DNA from: Paenibacillus tyrphae
GTDB lineage: Bacteria > Bacillota > Bacilli > Paenibacillales > NBRC-103111
DNA: 64,000 nucleotides
Assembly: GCF_000722545.1 (NCBI RefSeq)
Contig: NZ_JNVM01000015.1
Coordinates: 124,001 to 188,000 of the forward strand
Direction of reading: 5' to 3'
Shown here one piece after another: positions 16,942 to 24,671 of the stretch. Under the pieces are notes generated by a model. It made no database searches. It was not told the origin of the DNA and saw only the letters and a program-made list of their open reading frames with translations. Positions within the stretch are counted from its first letter, which is position 1. The number at the start of each line of letters is the position of its first letter. The position numbers were made by a program, and so were the translations under genes.

Positions 16942-18333
16942 CTAGGCGTTTGCGGAAGTGGCCTTTTGTACCGCCATTTTGCGCTTTTCCTTGCCGACGA
17001 TGCGGATTACGTCTTTAATCTTGGACTTTAATGGAGGACAGGGGGCTACCCCCTTCTCGATCCGCACAAGCGGACAGGACGCGCCTTGACAGGAAGGACG
17101 CAGGAAGCAGGATTTACAGCCGGAATCCTCCGACTCGTCGTTCATAATCCACAGCGCGTGCTTGTCGGCATCGAGCTGCATTTGTCCGTCAGGCGTGATG
17201 CGCCCGATTTGATTGTTTTCGTTGTACAGGGCTACGGTGCATTTGTAGACGATGCCATCGGAACCAATCACGAAGGAATTGGACTTGGCCGCATAGCAAA
17301 CGTAACCTCCCGGCTTCAAAATATTTTCCAGGTCGTTGCCAAGCCCTTCTTCCAGACCCATCGTGCACAAATTCAATTGATGCTTAACCGATTCCTTGAG
17401 CGACACCACTTCCAGATTGCCGTCGTTCTCTCCCCCCCATTTGCCGATTGGGAAATAATCGATGTGGAACCGCGGATCCTCCCCAAAATGCACACGAAGC
17501 TTCCGAATAAAGCTTGGAATCTGATGCACGTTCGTCTGGTCAAAGTTAATGCGGATTTTACAGCGGAACGGTTCGGGGCGTTCCTTGAGGTGCAGCAGGT
17601 TTTGAAAAATGGTTTCGAACGTGGGGGCTCCGTTCTGCAAATATCGGTTGGCGTTATGCTGCTCGGCGTCACCGTCCAGTGTAATTTGGAAAGCGAATAC
17701 GCGACAGGCAAACAGCCGCTCGATATTTTTCTTCGTTAGCAGGTACGCATTCGTGGTTATGTTTGACCGGTATTTCACGCCATATTCGTCGCACAAGGGG
17801 ATAATATGCCGCGAGATTTCTTCTATCGCATCAAGCGCAAGGATGGGCTCGCCTCCAAACCAGCTCATTTGCAAATGGTTAAGAAAGCGGACCTTGTGCT
17901 GAAGGAACGATTTGACTCCTTGAATGACCTCCGGCTGCAGCTTGCCTTTTTCGAACTTTTCATAACAGTATTTGCATCGGAAGTTGCACTGCTCGGTCGT
18001 CAAAAAGATGAGTCTGAGCTTCTGCTCGCTTCTTCCGACCATTTCATGCAGCATGCGGGCGCGAAAAAATTCGTTGATATCCTCGCGAACGAGGAAGCCT
18101 TGCTTCTTGAGGACGGCGGCCACCCCATCCAACGGTTCGTCCGCTCCAAGCTTGAGCAGTTGATCGACATAGGGAACCTGCTCGGCCGAGATATGCATAA
18201 ATGCGCCTGACATCGTATTCGTGATGTACATGCTTCCATCCGGCTCCACCGCCTTAATGTTGTAGCGGGAGGCGCGATACCTTTTTTTGTCGGTTGACCC
18301 TTCGCGTTGCGGCAAAACTGTAAATGGCTCCAT
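16942..18333 (-). CDS. Radical SAM/SPASM peptide maturase
   Basis: 463 residues from the ATG at 18333 (GGGCGGTGA upstream; an ATG at 18342 is too close to it). The first roughly 95 residues look like a PqqD-type leader-binding element ('YITNTMSGAFMHI ... KKQGFLV'). The radical SAM core has the cluster motif C116-x3-C120-x2-C123 (EQCNFRCKYCYEK), then 'SWFGGEP' and 'ITTNAYLLT'. The C-terminus carries a SPASM region with many Cys ('GCKSCFLRPSCQGASCP' and flanking Cys) for auxiliary Fe-S clusters. Such enzymes install thioether or C-C crosslinks on ribosomal peptides. The gene follows the Cys-ended precursor after a hairpin, so that peptide is the probable substrate. Confidence 0.9.
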   Translation of the reverse strand: MEPFTVLPQREGSTDKKRYRASRYNIKAVEPDGSMYITNTMSGAFMHISAEQVPYVDQLLKLGADEPLDGVAAVLKKQGFLVREDINEFFRARMLHEMVGRSEQKLRLIFLTTEQCNFRCKYCYEKFEKGKLQPEVIQGVKSFLQHKVRFLNHLQMSWFGGEPILALDAIEEISRHIIPLCDEYGVKYRSNITTNAYLLTKKNIERLFACRVFAFQITLDGDAEQHNANRYLQNGAPTFETIFQNLLHLKERPEPFRCKIRINFDQTNVHQIPSFIRKLRVHFGEDPRFHIDYFPIGKWGGENDGNLEVVSLKESVKHQLNLCTMGLEEGLGNDLENILKPGGYVCYAAKSNSFVIGSDGIVYKCTVALYNENNQIGRITPDGQMQLDADKHALWIMNDESEDSGCKSCFLRPSCQGASCPLVRIEKGVAPCPPLKSKIKDVIRIVGKEKRKMAVQKATSANA

Positions 18334-18363
18334 TTCATTCACCGCCCTATTTACGAGTTAGAA

Positions 18364-18389
18364 GAGCTGGAAACGAATGTCTCCAGCTC
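18364..18389 (-). terminator. Intercistronic hairpin after the precursor gene
   Basis: An 8-bp stem GAGCTGGA / TCCAGCTC with a 10-nt loop lies between the precursor stop and the maturase start and has only a weak T tract on the minus strand. Such hairpins typically cause partial termination or protect the upstream mRNA, so that more precursor than enzyme is made. Confidence 0.6.
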
Positions 18390-18397
18390 CGTGGTAC

Positions 18398-18523
18398 TTA
18401 GCACGAGTTACAGTTCCCGTTGTCATCAACAGTGTCTCCATCGCCGATAATCGATGACAATTCCGTCAACTCTACAGCTTCGTCCAATACGTCTACACCA
18501 TGGAAAGTATTTTCCATTTTCAT
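18398..18523 (-). CDS. RiPP precursor peptide (41 aa) ending in Cys
   Basis: Too short for usual gene finding. The ATG at 18523 follows a near-perfect AAAGGAGGTGA. The peptide starts MKMENTFHGVDVLDEAVEL, an acidic amphipathic leader, passes through TELSSIIGDGDTV and ends DDNGNCNSC, with its only two cysteines at positions 38 and 41, the last being the C-terminal residue. It sits between an EpiD/LanD-like flavoprotein, a class known to decarboxylate C-terminal Cys of peptides, and a radical SAM/SPASM maturase. These facts together support a modified peptide whose C-terminus becomes an aminoenethiol. Exact core length and the final crosslink are unknown. Confidence 0.8.
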   Translation of the reverse strand: MKMENTFHGVDVLDEAVELTELSSIIGDGDTVDDNGNCNSC

Positions 18524-18561
18524 GTGATATCACCTCCTTTCATGAATAAAAAAATGGATGA

Positions 18562-19122
18562 TCAGGTGGATATACAATATCGTTCATACTTGTTCTGAAT
18601 GTATTTGGCACACGTATAAGGATTGGGGGGATGGCCTCCCGACATTTTTTCGCCCGTAGCGGTAACGGTTACATTTCCATCTGGAATGGCGACATGGTGG
18701 CCCAAATCGAGCAGCTTTTGCACATTGGCTTGTACGACCGCCGTGTTGTACATGTTCAGATTCATCGTAGGGAAGAACAAGACAGGTCTAGGAAAACAAA
18801 GGATGAGCATCGTAAGGAGATTATCGGTGATTCCGTTGGCAGCTTTGGCTAACGTGTTGGCGGTGCAGGGCAGCACGATGAACATGTCCGCCCACGAGGC
18901 AAGGAAAGAATGAGGTACGGCGACGTCATACGCAGGGTCGAGCATTTTTTGATAGACTTTCCCTTCGATATGTGCGCCCAAGAATTGCGGGTTGATGAAG
19001 TTGGAAACATTGTCCGAAACGACGACCCTTACTTCGGCTTGCAGCTTGTCCTGAAAAATCCGTATATAATACGGCAATTCGATGATCGCCGAAGAGGCGC
19101 TTGCTCCGACCAGCAGCTTCAT
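18562..19122 (-). CDS. EpiD/LanD-like flavin-dependent Cys decarboxylase (HFCD family)
   Basis: 186 residues with AAGGAGGGG before the ATG at 19122. It has the HFCD fold signatures: N-terminal 'KLLVGASASSAI' (FMN phosphate region), the catalytic-type His at 71 (VPHSF), the PxxANT motif as PCTANT (85-90) with the following 'NGITDNLLT', and PTMNLNM (118-124) equivalent to the PxMNxxMW substrate clamp. The size equals single-domain EpiD/MrsD enzymes rather than bifunctional CoaBC. In lantibiotic pathways this family oxidatively decarboxylates a C-terminal Cys, and the next gene encodes a peptide ending in Cys. A pantothenate-pathway role is unlikely in this context. Confidence 0.88.
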   Translation of the reverse strand: MKLLVGASASSAIIELPYYIRIFQDKLQAEVRVVVSDNVSNFINPQFLGAHIEGKVYQKMLDPAYDVAVPHSFLASWADMFIVLPCTANTLAKAANGITDNLLTMLILCFPRPVLFFPTMNLNMYNTAVVQANVQKLLDLGHHVAIPDGNVTVTATGEKMSGGHPPNPYTCAKYIQNKYERYCIST

Positions 19123-19177
19123 AGATTCCCCTCCTTGGTATAATCCAAATCCATTCGACGCATCGTTGCGAACGAAA

Positions 19178-19193
19178 ATGTAATCGCTTCCAT
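19178..19193. promoter_or_regulatory. Candidate CcpA cre site in the RiPP operon leader
   Basis: ATGGAAGCGATTACAT (minus strand) matches the Bacillus cre consensus WTGNAANCGNWWNCAW at every position. It lies about 100 nt downstream of the predicted transcription start and 56 nt before the flavoprotein ATG, where CcpA binding would block elongation. Carbon-catabolite repression of the operon is inferred. Confidence 0.65.
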
Positions 19194-19294
19194 TTAAAAT
19201 TTTAAAAAAAGCGTCGAGGGGAGTTCCTATCCATCCGTCTGCATGAGGTAGATTCTCTTAATTAACATATTCGATTGAGGAGTTCTTGAAACAT

Positions 19295-19323
19295 AATATA
19301 CACCATGAGAACATGGTTGTAAA
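19295..19323 (-). promoter_or_regulatory. SigA-like promoter of the RiPP operon with palindrome in spacer
   Basis: Minus strand: TTTACA, 17-bp spacer, TATATT. The spacer contains the perfect inverted repeat ACCATG ttct CATGGT (about 19302-19317). A dyad centred in the -35/-10 spacer is the classic location of a repressor or MerR-type activator site. No MerR gene is adjacent; the divergent MarR-family gene is the nearest regulator. The predicted leader is about 165 nt. Confidence 0.7.
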
Positions 19324-19562
19324 TTACTTTTTGTATAAATTATTACTTTTTTAGTTTTTTTATTAATTAATATAAAAATATCCCTTTATATCGCAACGCG
19401 CGGTCTATTGACCTGCCCCCGGTCACTCCAGCAGCTTGCCGAGAAGAGCCGGACCGCTTCGAAAAGAGCTTTCCAACCCGATGGCCCTAAGGAAGGCGGC
19501 TAATTTCTTCGATAATTCGGGGCCTGCTCGCTGAAAAGGGGAAAATTCGGCGAATGTCCGGT

Positions 19563-19613
19563 TTGTCATCGCGGCAAGTTATTTCTATACTGTAATTAGT
19601 GGCATGTGCAACT
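19563..19613 (+). promoter_or_regulatory. Promoter and candidate MarR operator of the MarR-MFS unit
   Basis: TTGTCA (19563-19568), 17-bp spacer and TATACT (19586-19591) form a good SigA promoter. Immediately downstream, AGTGGCA tg TGCAACT (19598-19613) is an imperfect dyad (6 of 7) of the type bound by MarR-family proteins, suggesting autorepression. The rest of 19324-19560 is AT-rich near the promoters and shows no gene. Confidence 0.65.
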
Positions 19614-19637
19614 ATTATGAGGGCGGGAGGAAGCCGT

Positions 19638-20096
19638 ATGATCGATCAGCGCAATACGATTACAAGGTGGGTATCGCTCCTGTACCGTTACGGACAAATG
19701 TACATCGGCGAGCGGCTCAAAGCGCATGGCATCGGCAAAGGCCAGCATATTTTTCTGAACGCGCTGTATAAAGAAGACGGCCTCAGTCAAGAGGAGTTGT
19801 CGAGCTATTTGAAAATCGATAAAGGAACGACGGCCAAAGCGCTGAAAAAACTCGAGGCGCAAGGCTATGTGCTGCGGCAAGTACGGGAGGAGGACAAGCG
19901 TTCTTACCGCGTCTTTTTGACGGAGAAGGCTTGGCGGATCAAGGACGAGGTGCGCGGGGTGCTCACCGACTGGAGGCACATTCTGTCCGACGGCTTGACG
20001 GAGGAAGAGCAGCGGCTCGCCTTGGAGCTGCTGGAGAAGATGGGCGGCAATGCGGCCCGGTTTAACGAGGAAAACGACAAGACGCCGAAAGCATAA
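19638..20096 (+). CDS. MarR-family transcriptional regulator
   Basis: 152 residues from the ATG at 19638 (GGGAGGAAG upstream). It shows the MarR winged helix-turn-helix: 'GLSQEELSSYLKIDKGTTAKALKKLEAQGYV' followed by the wing 'REEDKRSYRVFLTEKA'. An MFS pump gene begins 36 bp downstream on the same strand, the usual arrangement for a MarR repressor that responds to a compound exported by that pump. A dyad at the promoter points to autoregulation. It is divergent from the RiPP operon, about 500 bp away, and could also act there. Confidence 0.88.
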   Translation: MIDQRNTITRWVSLLYRYGQMYIGERLKAHGIGKGQHIFLNALYKEDGLSQEELSSYLKIDKGTTAKALKKLEAQGYVLRQVREEDKRSYRVFLTEKAWRIKDEVRGVLTDWRHILSDGLTEEEQRLALELLEKMGGNAARFNEENDKTPKA

Positions 20097-20132
20097 GCAG
20101 AGAAATTACATCGGAAGGCAGGTGAACGCCTT

Positions 20133-21392
20133 GTGAATCTGAGGCATGCGGGGATGAGGGTCGTCAATAACAACTTTCATGCCCTGACCCATAAAAACTA
20201 CCGTTACTTTTGGTTTGGACAATGCGTTTCCCTGATCGGCACCTGGATGCAAAACATCGGCCAATCGTGGCTCGTGCTGACGCTGACGGGCTCGCCCCTG
20301 CTGCTCGGGCTGGTAGGGACGATCCAATTTTTGCCTGTTACCTGCTTTTCACTATTTGCGGGAGCGCTCATCGACAAGTTTCCGAAAAGGAACATTCTGA
20401 TCATGACCCAGACGGTGTCGATGCTGCTGGCTTTGATCCTATCCGCTCTTGTTTTTACGGACACGGTCAAGTACGGCTATATTCTGGTCCTTGCTTTTCT
20501 ACTCGGGCTGACGAACACGTTCGACATGCCGACGCGGCAGGCGTTCAATATCGAAATCGTCGGCAAGGAAGACTTAATGAACGCGATCGCGCTCAATTCG
20601 ACGACCTTCAATCTGGCCCGCATTGTGGGACCGGCGATCGGCGCCGGCATGATGGCTTACCTCGGGGCCGGGTGGTGCTTTCTGCTGAACGGACTCAGCT
20701 TCATAGCCGTCATCTACGGGCTGCTGCAAATCCGTACGACGCCTTACGTCCGCGAGAAGAAAAAAGACACCGGACTGCTCAAGGAGATCAAGGACGGCAT
20801 CGTCTACATTTCCAAGGACCGGCTGCTGGCGCGCACACTGCTGCTCGTGGCGGTCGTCGGGACGATGGCCTATAACTTTAGCGTGCTTATTCCCGTCTTC
20901 ACGAAAGACGTGCTGCATATGCAGGAGAAAACGTACGGACTGATGATGTCCTGCCTCGGCGTCGGATCTCTGATCGGGGCGCTGATGATGTCGTTCCGCA
21001 GCAAAAAAGGTCCTCGGCTGTCCGTGATCATCACTTGCTGCCTTCTCATCTCGGTCTTCCTGCTGTTGAACGGGATGACCGGCTCTGTGTACACGTTCGG
21101 CCTGCTGCTGGCGCTGCAAGGCTTCTGTAACATCCTGTTCTCGACCAACTGCAACTCGTCGCTGCAAATTCATTCCAAAGAAGAGTACCGGGCCCGGGTC
21201 ATGAGCGTGTATTCGCTCGTCTTCGCCGGCTCGACACCGGTCGGCAACCTGTTCGCCGGCTACGCGGCCGATCATTACGGGGCCAACGGCGCGTTCTTGC
21301 TGTGCGGCTTGTTCTGCCTCATTCCGTGTCTGATCATCATCATCGCGTACCGCAAAAAAGCGGACGGACCCGAAGAGTCCGCGGCGGCTTGA
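20133..21392 (+). CDS. MFS efflux transporter (MFS_3 type)
   Basis: 419 residues, starting with GTG at 20133 (AGGTGA upstream). About 12 helices; 'NYRYFWFGQCVSLIGTWMQNIGQSWLVL' and 'RIVGPAIGAGMM' are hallmarks of the enterobactin-exporter-like MFS group. It follows the MarR gene and is followed by a strong terminator, so the two form an operon. Substrate unknown; hydrophobic drugs or siderophores are typical of the group. Confidence 0.87.
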   Translation: MNLRHAGMRVVNNNFHALTHKNYRYFWFGQCVSLIGTWMQNIGQSWLVLTLTGSPLLLGLVGTIQFLPVTCFSLFAGALIDKFPKRNILIMTQTVSMLLALILSALVFTDTVKYGYILVLAFLLGLTNTFDMPTRQAFNIEIVGKEDLMNAIALNSTTFNLARIVGPAIGAGMMAYLGAGWCFLLNGLSFIAVIYGLLQIRTTPYVREKKKDTGLLKEIKDGIVYISKDRLLARTLLLVAVVGTMAYNFSVLIPVFTKDVLHMQEKTYGLMMSCLGVGSLIGALMMSFRSKKGPRLSVIITCCLLISVFLLLNGMTGSVYTFGLLLALQGFCNILFSTNCNSSLQIHSKEEYRARVMSVYSLVFAGSTPVGNLFAGYAADHYGANGAFLLCGLFCLIPCLIIIIAYRKKADGPEESAAA

Positions 21393-21416
21393 GATGGCGT
21401 GATAAATAGAGCGATA

Positions 21417-21466
21417 GAGAATTGACCGCCAAGACAAAATAAGCTCAGCGGTCAATTCTCTTTTTT
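21417..21466 (+). terminator. Intrinsic terminator of the MarR-MFS operon
   Basis: A perfect 13-bp stem (GAGAATTGACCGC / GCGGTCAATTCTC) is followed by six T on the plus strand. Confidence 0.92.
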
Positions 21467-21555
21467 ATATTATCGCTAGCTACGCACTTTTTTGCCGAAC
21501 CAGCTTGGCGCTCATTTGCGGACTAAACTGCTTCTCCCATTTCGAGACCACAATC

Positions 21556-21733
21556 GCTCGAAATTACGCTCAAGCAAAACATCGGCCTGAAACGGAAAAA
21601 GCAAGTCGTCTACAACGAGCACGAAAATATTTTGCTGGCGATCGAGGCTGGAGAGCCGGAGCTTGCGAAGGTGCAGTCCGCGATTCACGTCCGGAATGTG
21701 GAGAAGAAGCTCTTTTTGTTTCTTGAATCGTGA
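21556..21733 (+). pseudogene. Remnant of a GntR-family (FCD domain) regulator
   Basis: An open stretch without a start encodes the C-terminal end of an FCD ligand domain: 'VVYNEHENILLAIEAGEPEL' then 'HVRNVEKKLFLFLES' and a stop. These match the final helices of FadR/GntR regulators, in which the conserved His lies in such 'EH..I..AI..GD...A......H' patterns. The DNA-binding half is gone. It is probably the relic of a regulator that once sat between the transporter genes. Confidence 0.65.
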
Positions 21734-21734
21734 G

Positions 21735-23078
21735 TCAGTCGCTGCCCTCGGCGGCTTCGTAGCGAATCGTTCCCGGCTCCCGGCGGAAGCCGCGCGTCAT
21801 CCAGAGCAGGTACAGCAGGCCGAGCAGCGTCCAAGCGCCGCCGAGCAGCAGCGAATTGCGCTCCAGATGCGTCCAGAAAAACAAGACGAAGCCGATGCCG
21901 GCCAGCGGAAGCAGCAAGTAGCGCAGGAGCGCCAGCCAGGACCGCTGTTTTTCCCGGAATATATAGTGGACGATGACGGACAAATTCACAAAAGTAAATG
22001 CCGTCAGCGCGCCGAAATTGACGAACGACGTGGCGACGAGCAGATCCAGCACGAGCGCCGTCAGCGAAATGAGGCCGATCAGCAGGATGTTGAACACCGG
22101 CGTGCCGAGCGAGCGGTGAATGTAGCCGAACACCGGACCCGGCAGCGTCCGGTCCCGCCCCATCGCGAACAGGAGACGCGATCCGCTGAGCTGCGACACG
22201 AGCCCCGAGGCAAGCGTGGAGGTGAGCGCAGCGGCCAGGAACACGGCCTGAAACAAGACGCCGCCGAGCGCCAGCGCGATTTCGGCGGACGCGCCTTCCG
22301 GGTTGTTCAATACAGACACGTCCGGGAACAGCCTTTGCGCGAAGTACGAGGCGGTGAAAAACAGTCCGCCACCAAGCATCGTGATCCATAGAATGCCTCT
22401 TGGAATCGTCGTGCGGGGCTCTACCGTTTCTTCGGACAAGGTCGTCACCGCATCGAAGCCGAGGAAGGCAAAGCACAAGATCGACGCTCCGGTGAGCAGC
22501 GCTCCCCAGCTCGCATCCGCGGAAAGCAGCGGCTGTGCCGATACGAGTGCCTCGCCGCCCGCACTCAGCCGGTACGCGGCCAGCACGACGAACAGCGCCA
22601 CGACAAGAAATTGAAACGCCACGAACAGCGCATTCACCGAGATGGAGACGTTGACGTTAAACAAGCACAGCGTCGTAATCAGCGCCACAAATCCAGCGAC
22701 CCATACCCACTGCGGCACATCGGGGAACGCCGACGACAAATAAATCCCGGTGAGCAGCGCGTTCATCATCGGCAGAAACAAATAGTCGAGCAGCGAGACC
22801 CAGCCGACCATAAAGCCCGCGTGTGGCCCGATCGTCTGCCGGGTATACGTATAGGCGCTTCCCGCGGACGGGTACACCTTCACCATGTGTCCGTAGCTCA
22901 TCGCCGTGAATAGCACCGCCGCAATCGTAAGCAGATACGCGGCCGGAACATGCCCCGCCGTCACTTCGGATACGATGCCGAACGTATCGAATACGGCCAT
23001 CGGGGCCATATAGCCGACCCCCATCGCCACAATATGCCAAAGCTTCAGCCGACGCTGCAATACCGGTTTTCGTTCCAT
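21735..23078 (-). CDS. APC-family amino acid/polyamine permease
   Basis: 447 residues from the ATG at 23078, which is correctly spaced from AGGTGG (an ATG at 23090 abuts it). The N-terminus 'LQRRLKLWHIVAMGVGYMAPMAVFDTFG' and 'YPSAGSAYTYTRQTIGPHAGFMVGW' are typical APC motifs; about 12 membrane helices. Substrate is an amino acid or amine that cannot be specified. It follows the MATE gene by 41 bp on the same strand, so the two may share a transcript. Confidence 0.86.
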   Translation of the reverse strand: MERKPVLQRRLKLWHIVAMGVGYMAPMAVFDTFGIVSEVTAGHVPAAYLLTIAAVLFTAMSYGHMVKVYPSAGSAYTYTRQTIGPHAGFMVGWVSLLDYLFLPMMNALLTGIYLSSAFPDVPQWVWVAGFVALITTLCLFNVNVSISVNALFVAFQFLVVALFVVLAAYRLSAGGEALVSAQPLLSADASWGALLTGASILCFAFLGFDAVTTLSEETVEPRTTIPRGILWITMLGGGLFFTASYFAQRLFPDVSVLNNPEGASAEIALALGGVLFQAVFLAAALTSTLASGLVSQLSGSRLLFAMGRDRTLPGPVFGYIHRSLGTPVFNILLIGLISLTALVLDLLVATSFVNFGALTAFTFVNLSVIVHYIFREKQRSWLALLRYLLLPLAGIGFVLFFWTHLERNSLLLGGAWTLLGLLYLLWMTRGFRREPGTIRYEAAEGSD

Positions 23079-23119
23079 GCGATCATCCACCTATTCTAAG
23101 ATACACGTTTCTATTGATG

Positions 23120-24487
23120 TTACTTGGCGAAAGCCGCAAGTCCGAGCCGCGCCTTCCGTTGGACGCTCGCCAGCCGGGCGAACAAGCCGACCGCGCCCAG
23201 AGCCAAGCCGGATATCAGACCGATCCAATAGCCGTAAGCGCCGAGATCGGTATAATTCGCCAGCCCGTAGCCAACCGGCAGGCCGACGACCCAATACGAA
23301 ACAAGGGCGACGATAAAGGTCACATTCACGTCCTTGTAGCCGCGCAGCGCTCCCTGAATCGGGGCGGCGATGGCATCCGACAGCTGGAAGAAAATCGCGT
23401 AGATCAGAAAATGCTGCGTTAAAGCGAGCACGTCCGGCTCCCTTGTGTAAATCCCGGCCACCTGCTCGTTAAACAGCCACAACACGACCGCACAGAGCAG
23501 CGACATCCCGACCGCGAGGCCGATGCCCAGATAGCCGTATTGTCTGGCGTCCTTGTACCGTCCCGCCCCAGCTTCGAAGCCGACCAGTATCGTCAGTGAC
23601 AAGGAGATGCTGAGCGGAATCATATACAGGAACGAGGCAAAGTTGATCGCCGCTTGATGCGCCGCGATCGTTACCGTGTTGAAGTTGCTCATCAGCAGCG
23701 TTACCGCGGCGAAAACACTCGTTTCGAACAAAATGGCGAAGCCGATCGGCACGCCCATCTTCAGCAGCTCTTTCCAGACGGACAGCGAGACGCGGTACAG
23801 CTTGCGGAAAATGCCGAATGCGGCGAACGGCTGCATGCGGGCGGCCACGGCCAAAGCCACAAGAAAAATGACCCAGTACGTAATCGCCGAAGCGACGCCG
23901 GTTCCCGCACCGCCCAATGCGGGCAGCCCCATTTTGCCGTAGATCAGCACATAGTTCAGCCCCCCGTTGACCGGCAGCGAAAGCAGCGTGATGAACATCG
24001 TTACCTTCGTGTGGCCAAGAGCATCCATAAAGCAGCGCAGTACCGTATATAAGAACAGCGGCAAAATGCCGAACGCAATCGAAATCAGGAACAAACGGGC
24101 GATCCGGCGCACCGGCTCCTCCAAGTTCATGTTCTCCAAAATCGGATTCAGCGCGAACGCTCCAGCCAGCAGCACCGCAGCCGATACTCCGACGGCCAAA
24201 TAGAGCGCCTGCACGACCTTAAAAGGAATTTCCTCCTTGCGGCCCGCCCCTACCAGCTGGGCGACCATCGGCGTCACGGAAAACAAGATGCCGCTGAGTC
24301 CGGTCTGTATCGGAATCCAGATACTGGTGCCTATAGCCACCCCCGCCAAATCCTTGGCGCTCACATGTCCCGACATGAACGTATCGAAGAAGTTCATCGC
24401 AAACATCGCAAGCTGCGTCACCAGGATGGGAAGCAAAATGACGAACAATTGTTTTGTTTTTTGAGATAGCTTGTCTGTCGAATTCAT
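23120..24487 (-). CDS. MATE-family multidrug/Na+ antiporter
   Basis: 455 residues with two repeats of six helices. 'ILVTQLAMFAMNFFDTFMSGHVSAKDLAGVAIGTSIW' at the N-terminus and 'GVPIGFAILFETSVFAAVTLLMSNF' at the start of the second repeat are diagnostic of the NorM-type MATE family. It exports cationic compounds in exchange for Na+ or H+. The AGGAGG upstream is about 15 nt from the ATG, a rather long spacing. First gene of a likely two-gene unit with the APC permease. Confidence 0.88.
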   Translation of the reverse strand: MNSTDKLSQKTKQLFVILLPILVTQLAMFAMNFFDTFMSGHVSAKDLAGVAIGTSIWIPIQTGLSGILFSVTPMVAQLVGAGRKEEIPFKVVQALYLAVGVSAAVLLAGAFALNPILENMNLEEPVRRIARLFLISIAFGILPLFLYTVLRCFMDALGHTKVTMFITLLSLPVNGGLNYVLIYGKMGLPALGGAGTGVASAITYWVIFLVALAVAARMQPFAAFGIFRKLYRVSLSVWKELLKMGVPIGFAILFETSVFAAVTLLMSNFNTVTIAAHQAAINFASFLYMIPLSISLSLTILVGFEAGAGRYKDARQYGYLGIGLAVGMSLLCAVVLWLFNEQVAGIYTREPDVLALTQHFLIYAIFFQLSDAIAAPIQGALRGYKDVNVTFIVALVSYWVVGLPVGYGLANYTDLGAYGYWIGLISGLALGAVGLFARLASVQRKARLGLAAFAK

Positions 24488-24604
24488 GATTAAAATTCCG
24501 AACCTCCTTTTACCTTTCTTGCAGCCGCATCGTTTCAGTTTATGCGATGAAAGGGGTTACAGGCAAGATTTTTTTGCGAGGTGGCTGTGGATCGACGTTG
24601 CTTC

Positions 24605-24633
24605 TTTACAACGCTCTCTTCAAGATCCATAAT
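24605..24633 (+). promoter_or_regulatory. SigA-like promoter of the DMT transporter
   Basis: TTTACA, 17-bp spacer, CATAAT; about 40 bp before the start codon region. Confidence 0.6.
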
Positions 24634-24671
24634 ACAATAAGTACCAAATTATGGAGGAGTATCGAAAAGTT

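Noticed and set aside
18562..19122. Flavoprotein as CoaC (phosphopantothenoylcysteine decarboxylase)
   Set aside because: No fused or adjacent CoaB domain, and the next gene encodes a peptide with C-terminal Cys; the RiPP decarboxylase reading fits better.
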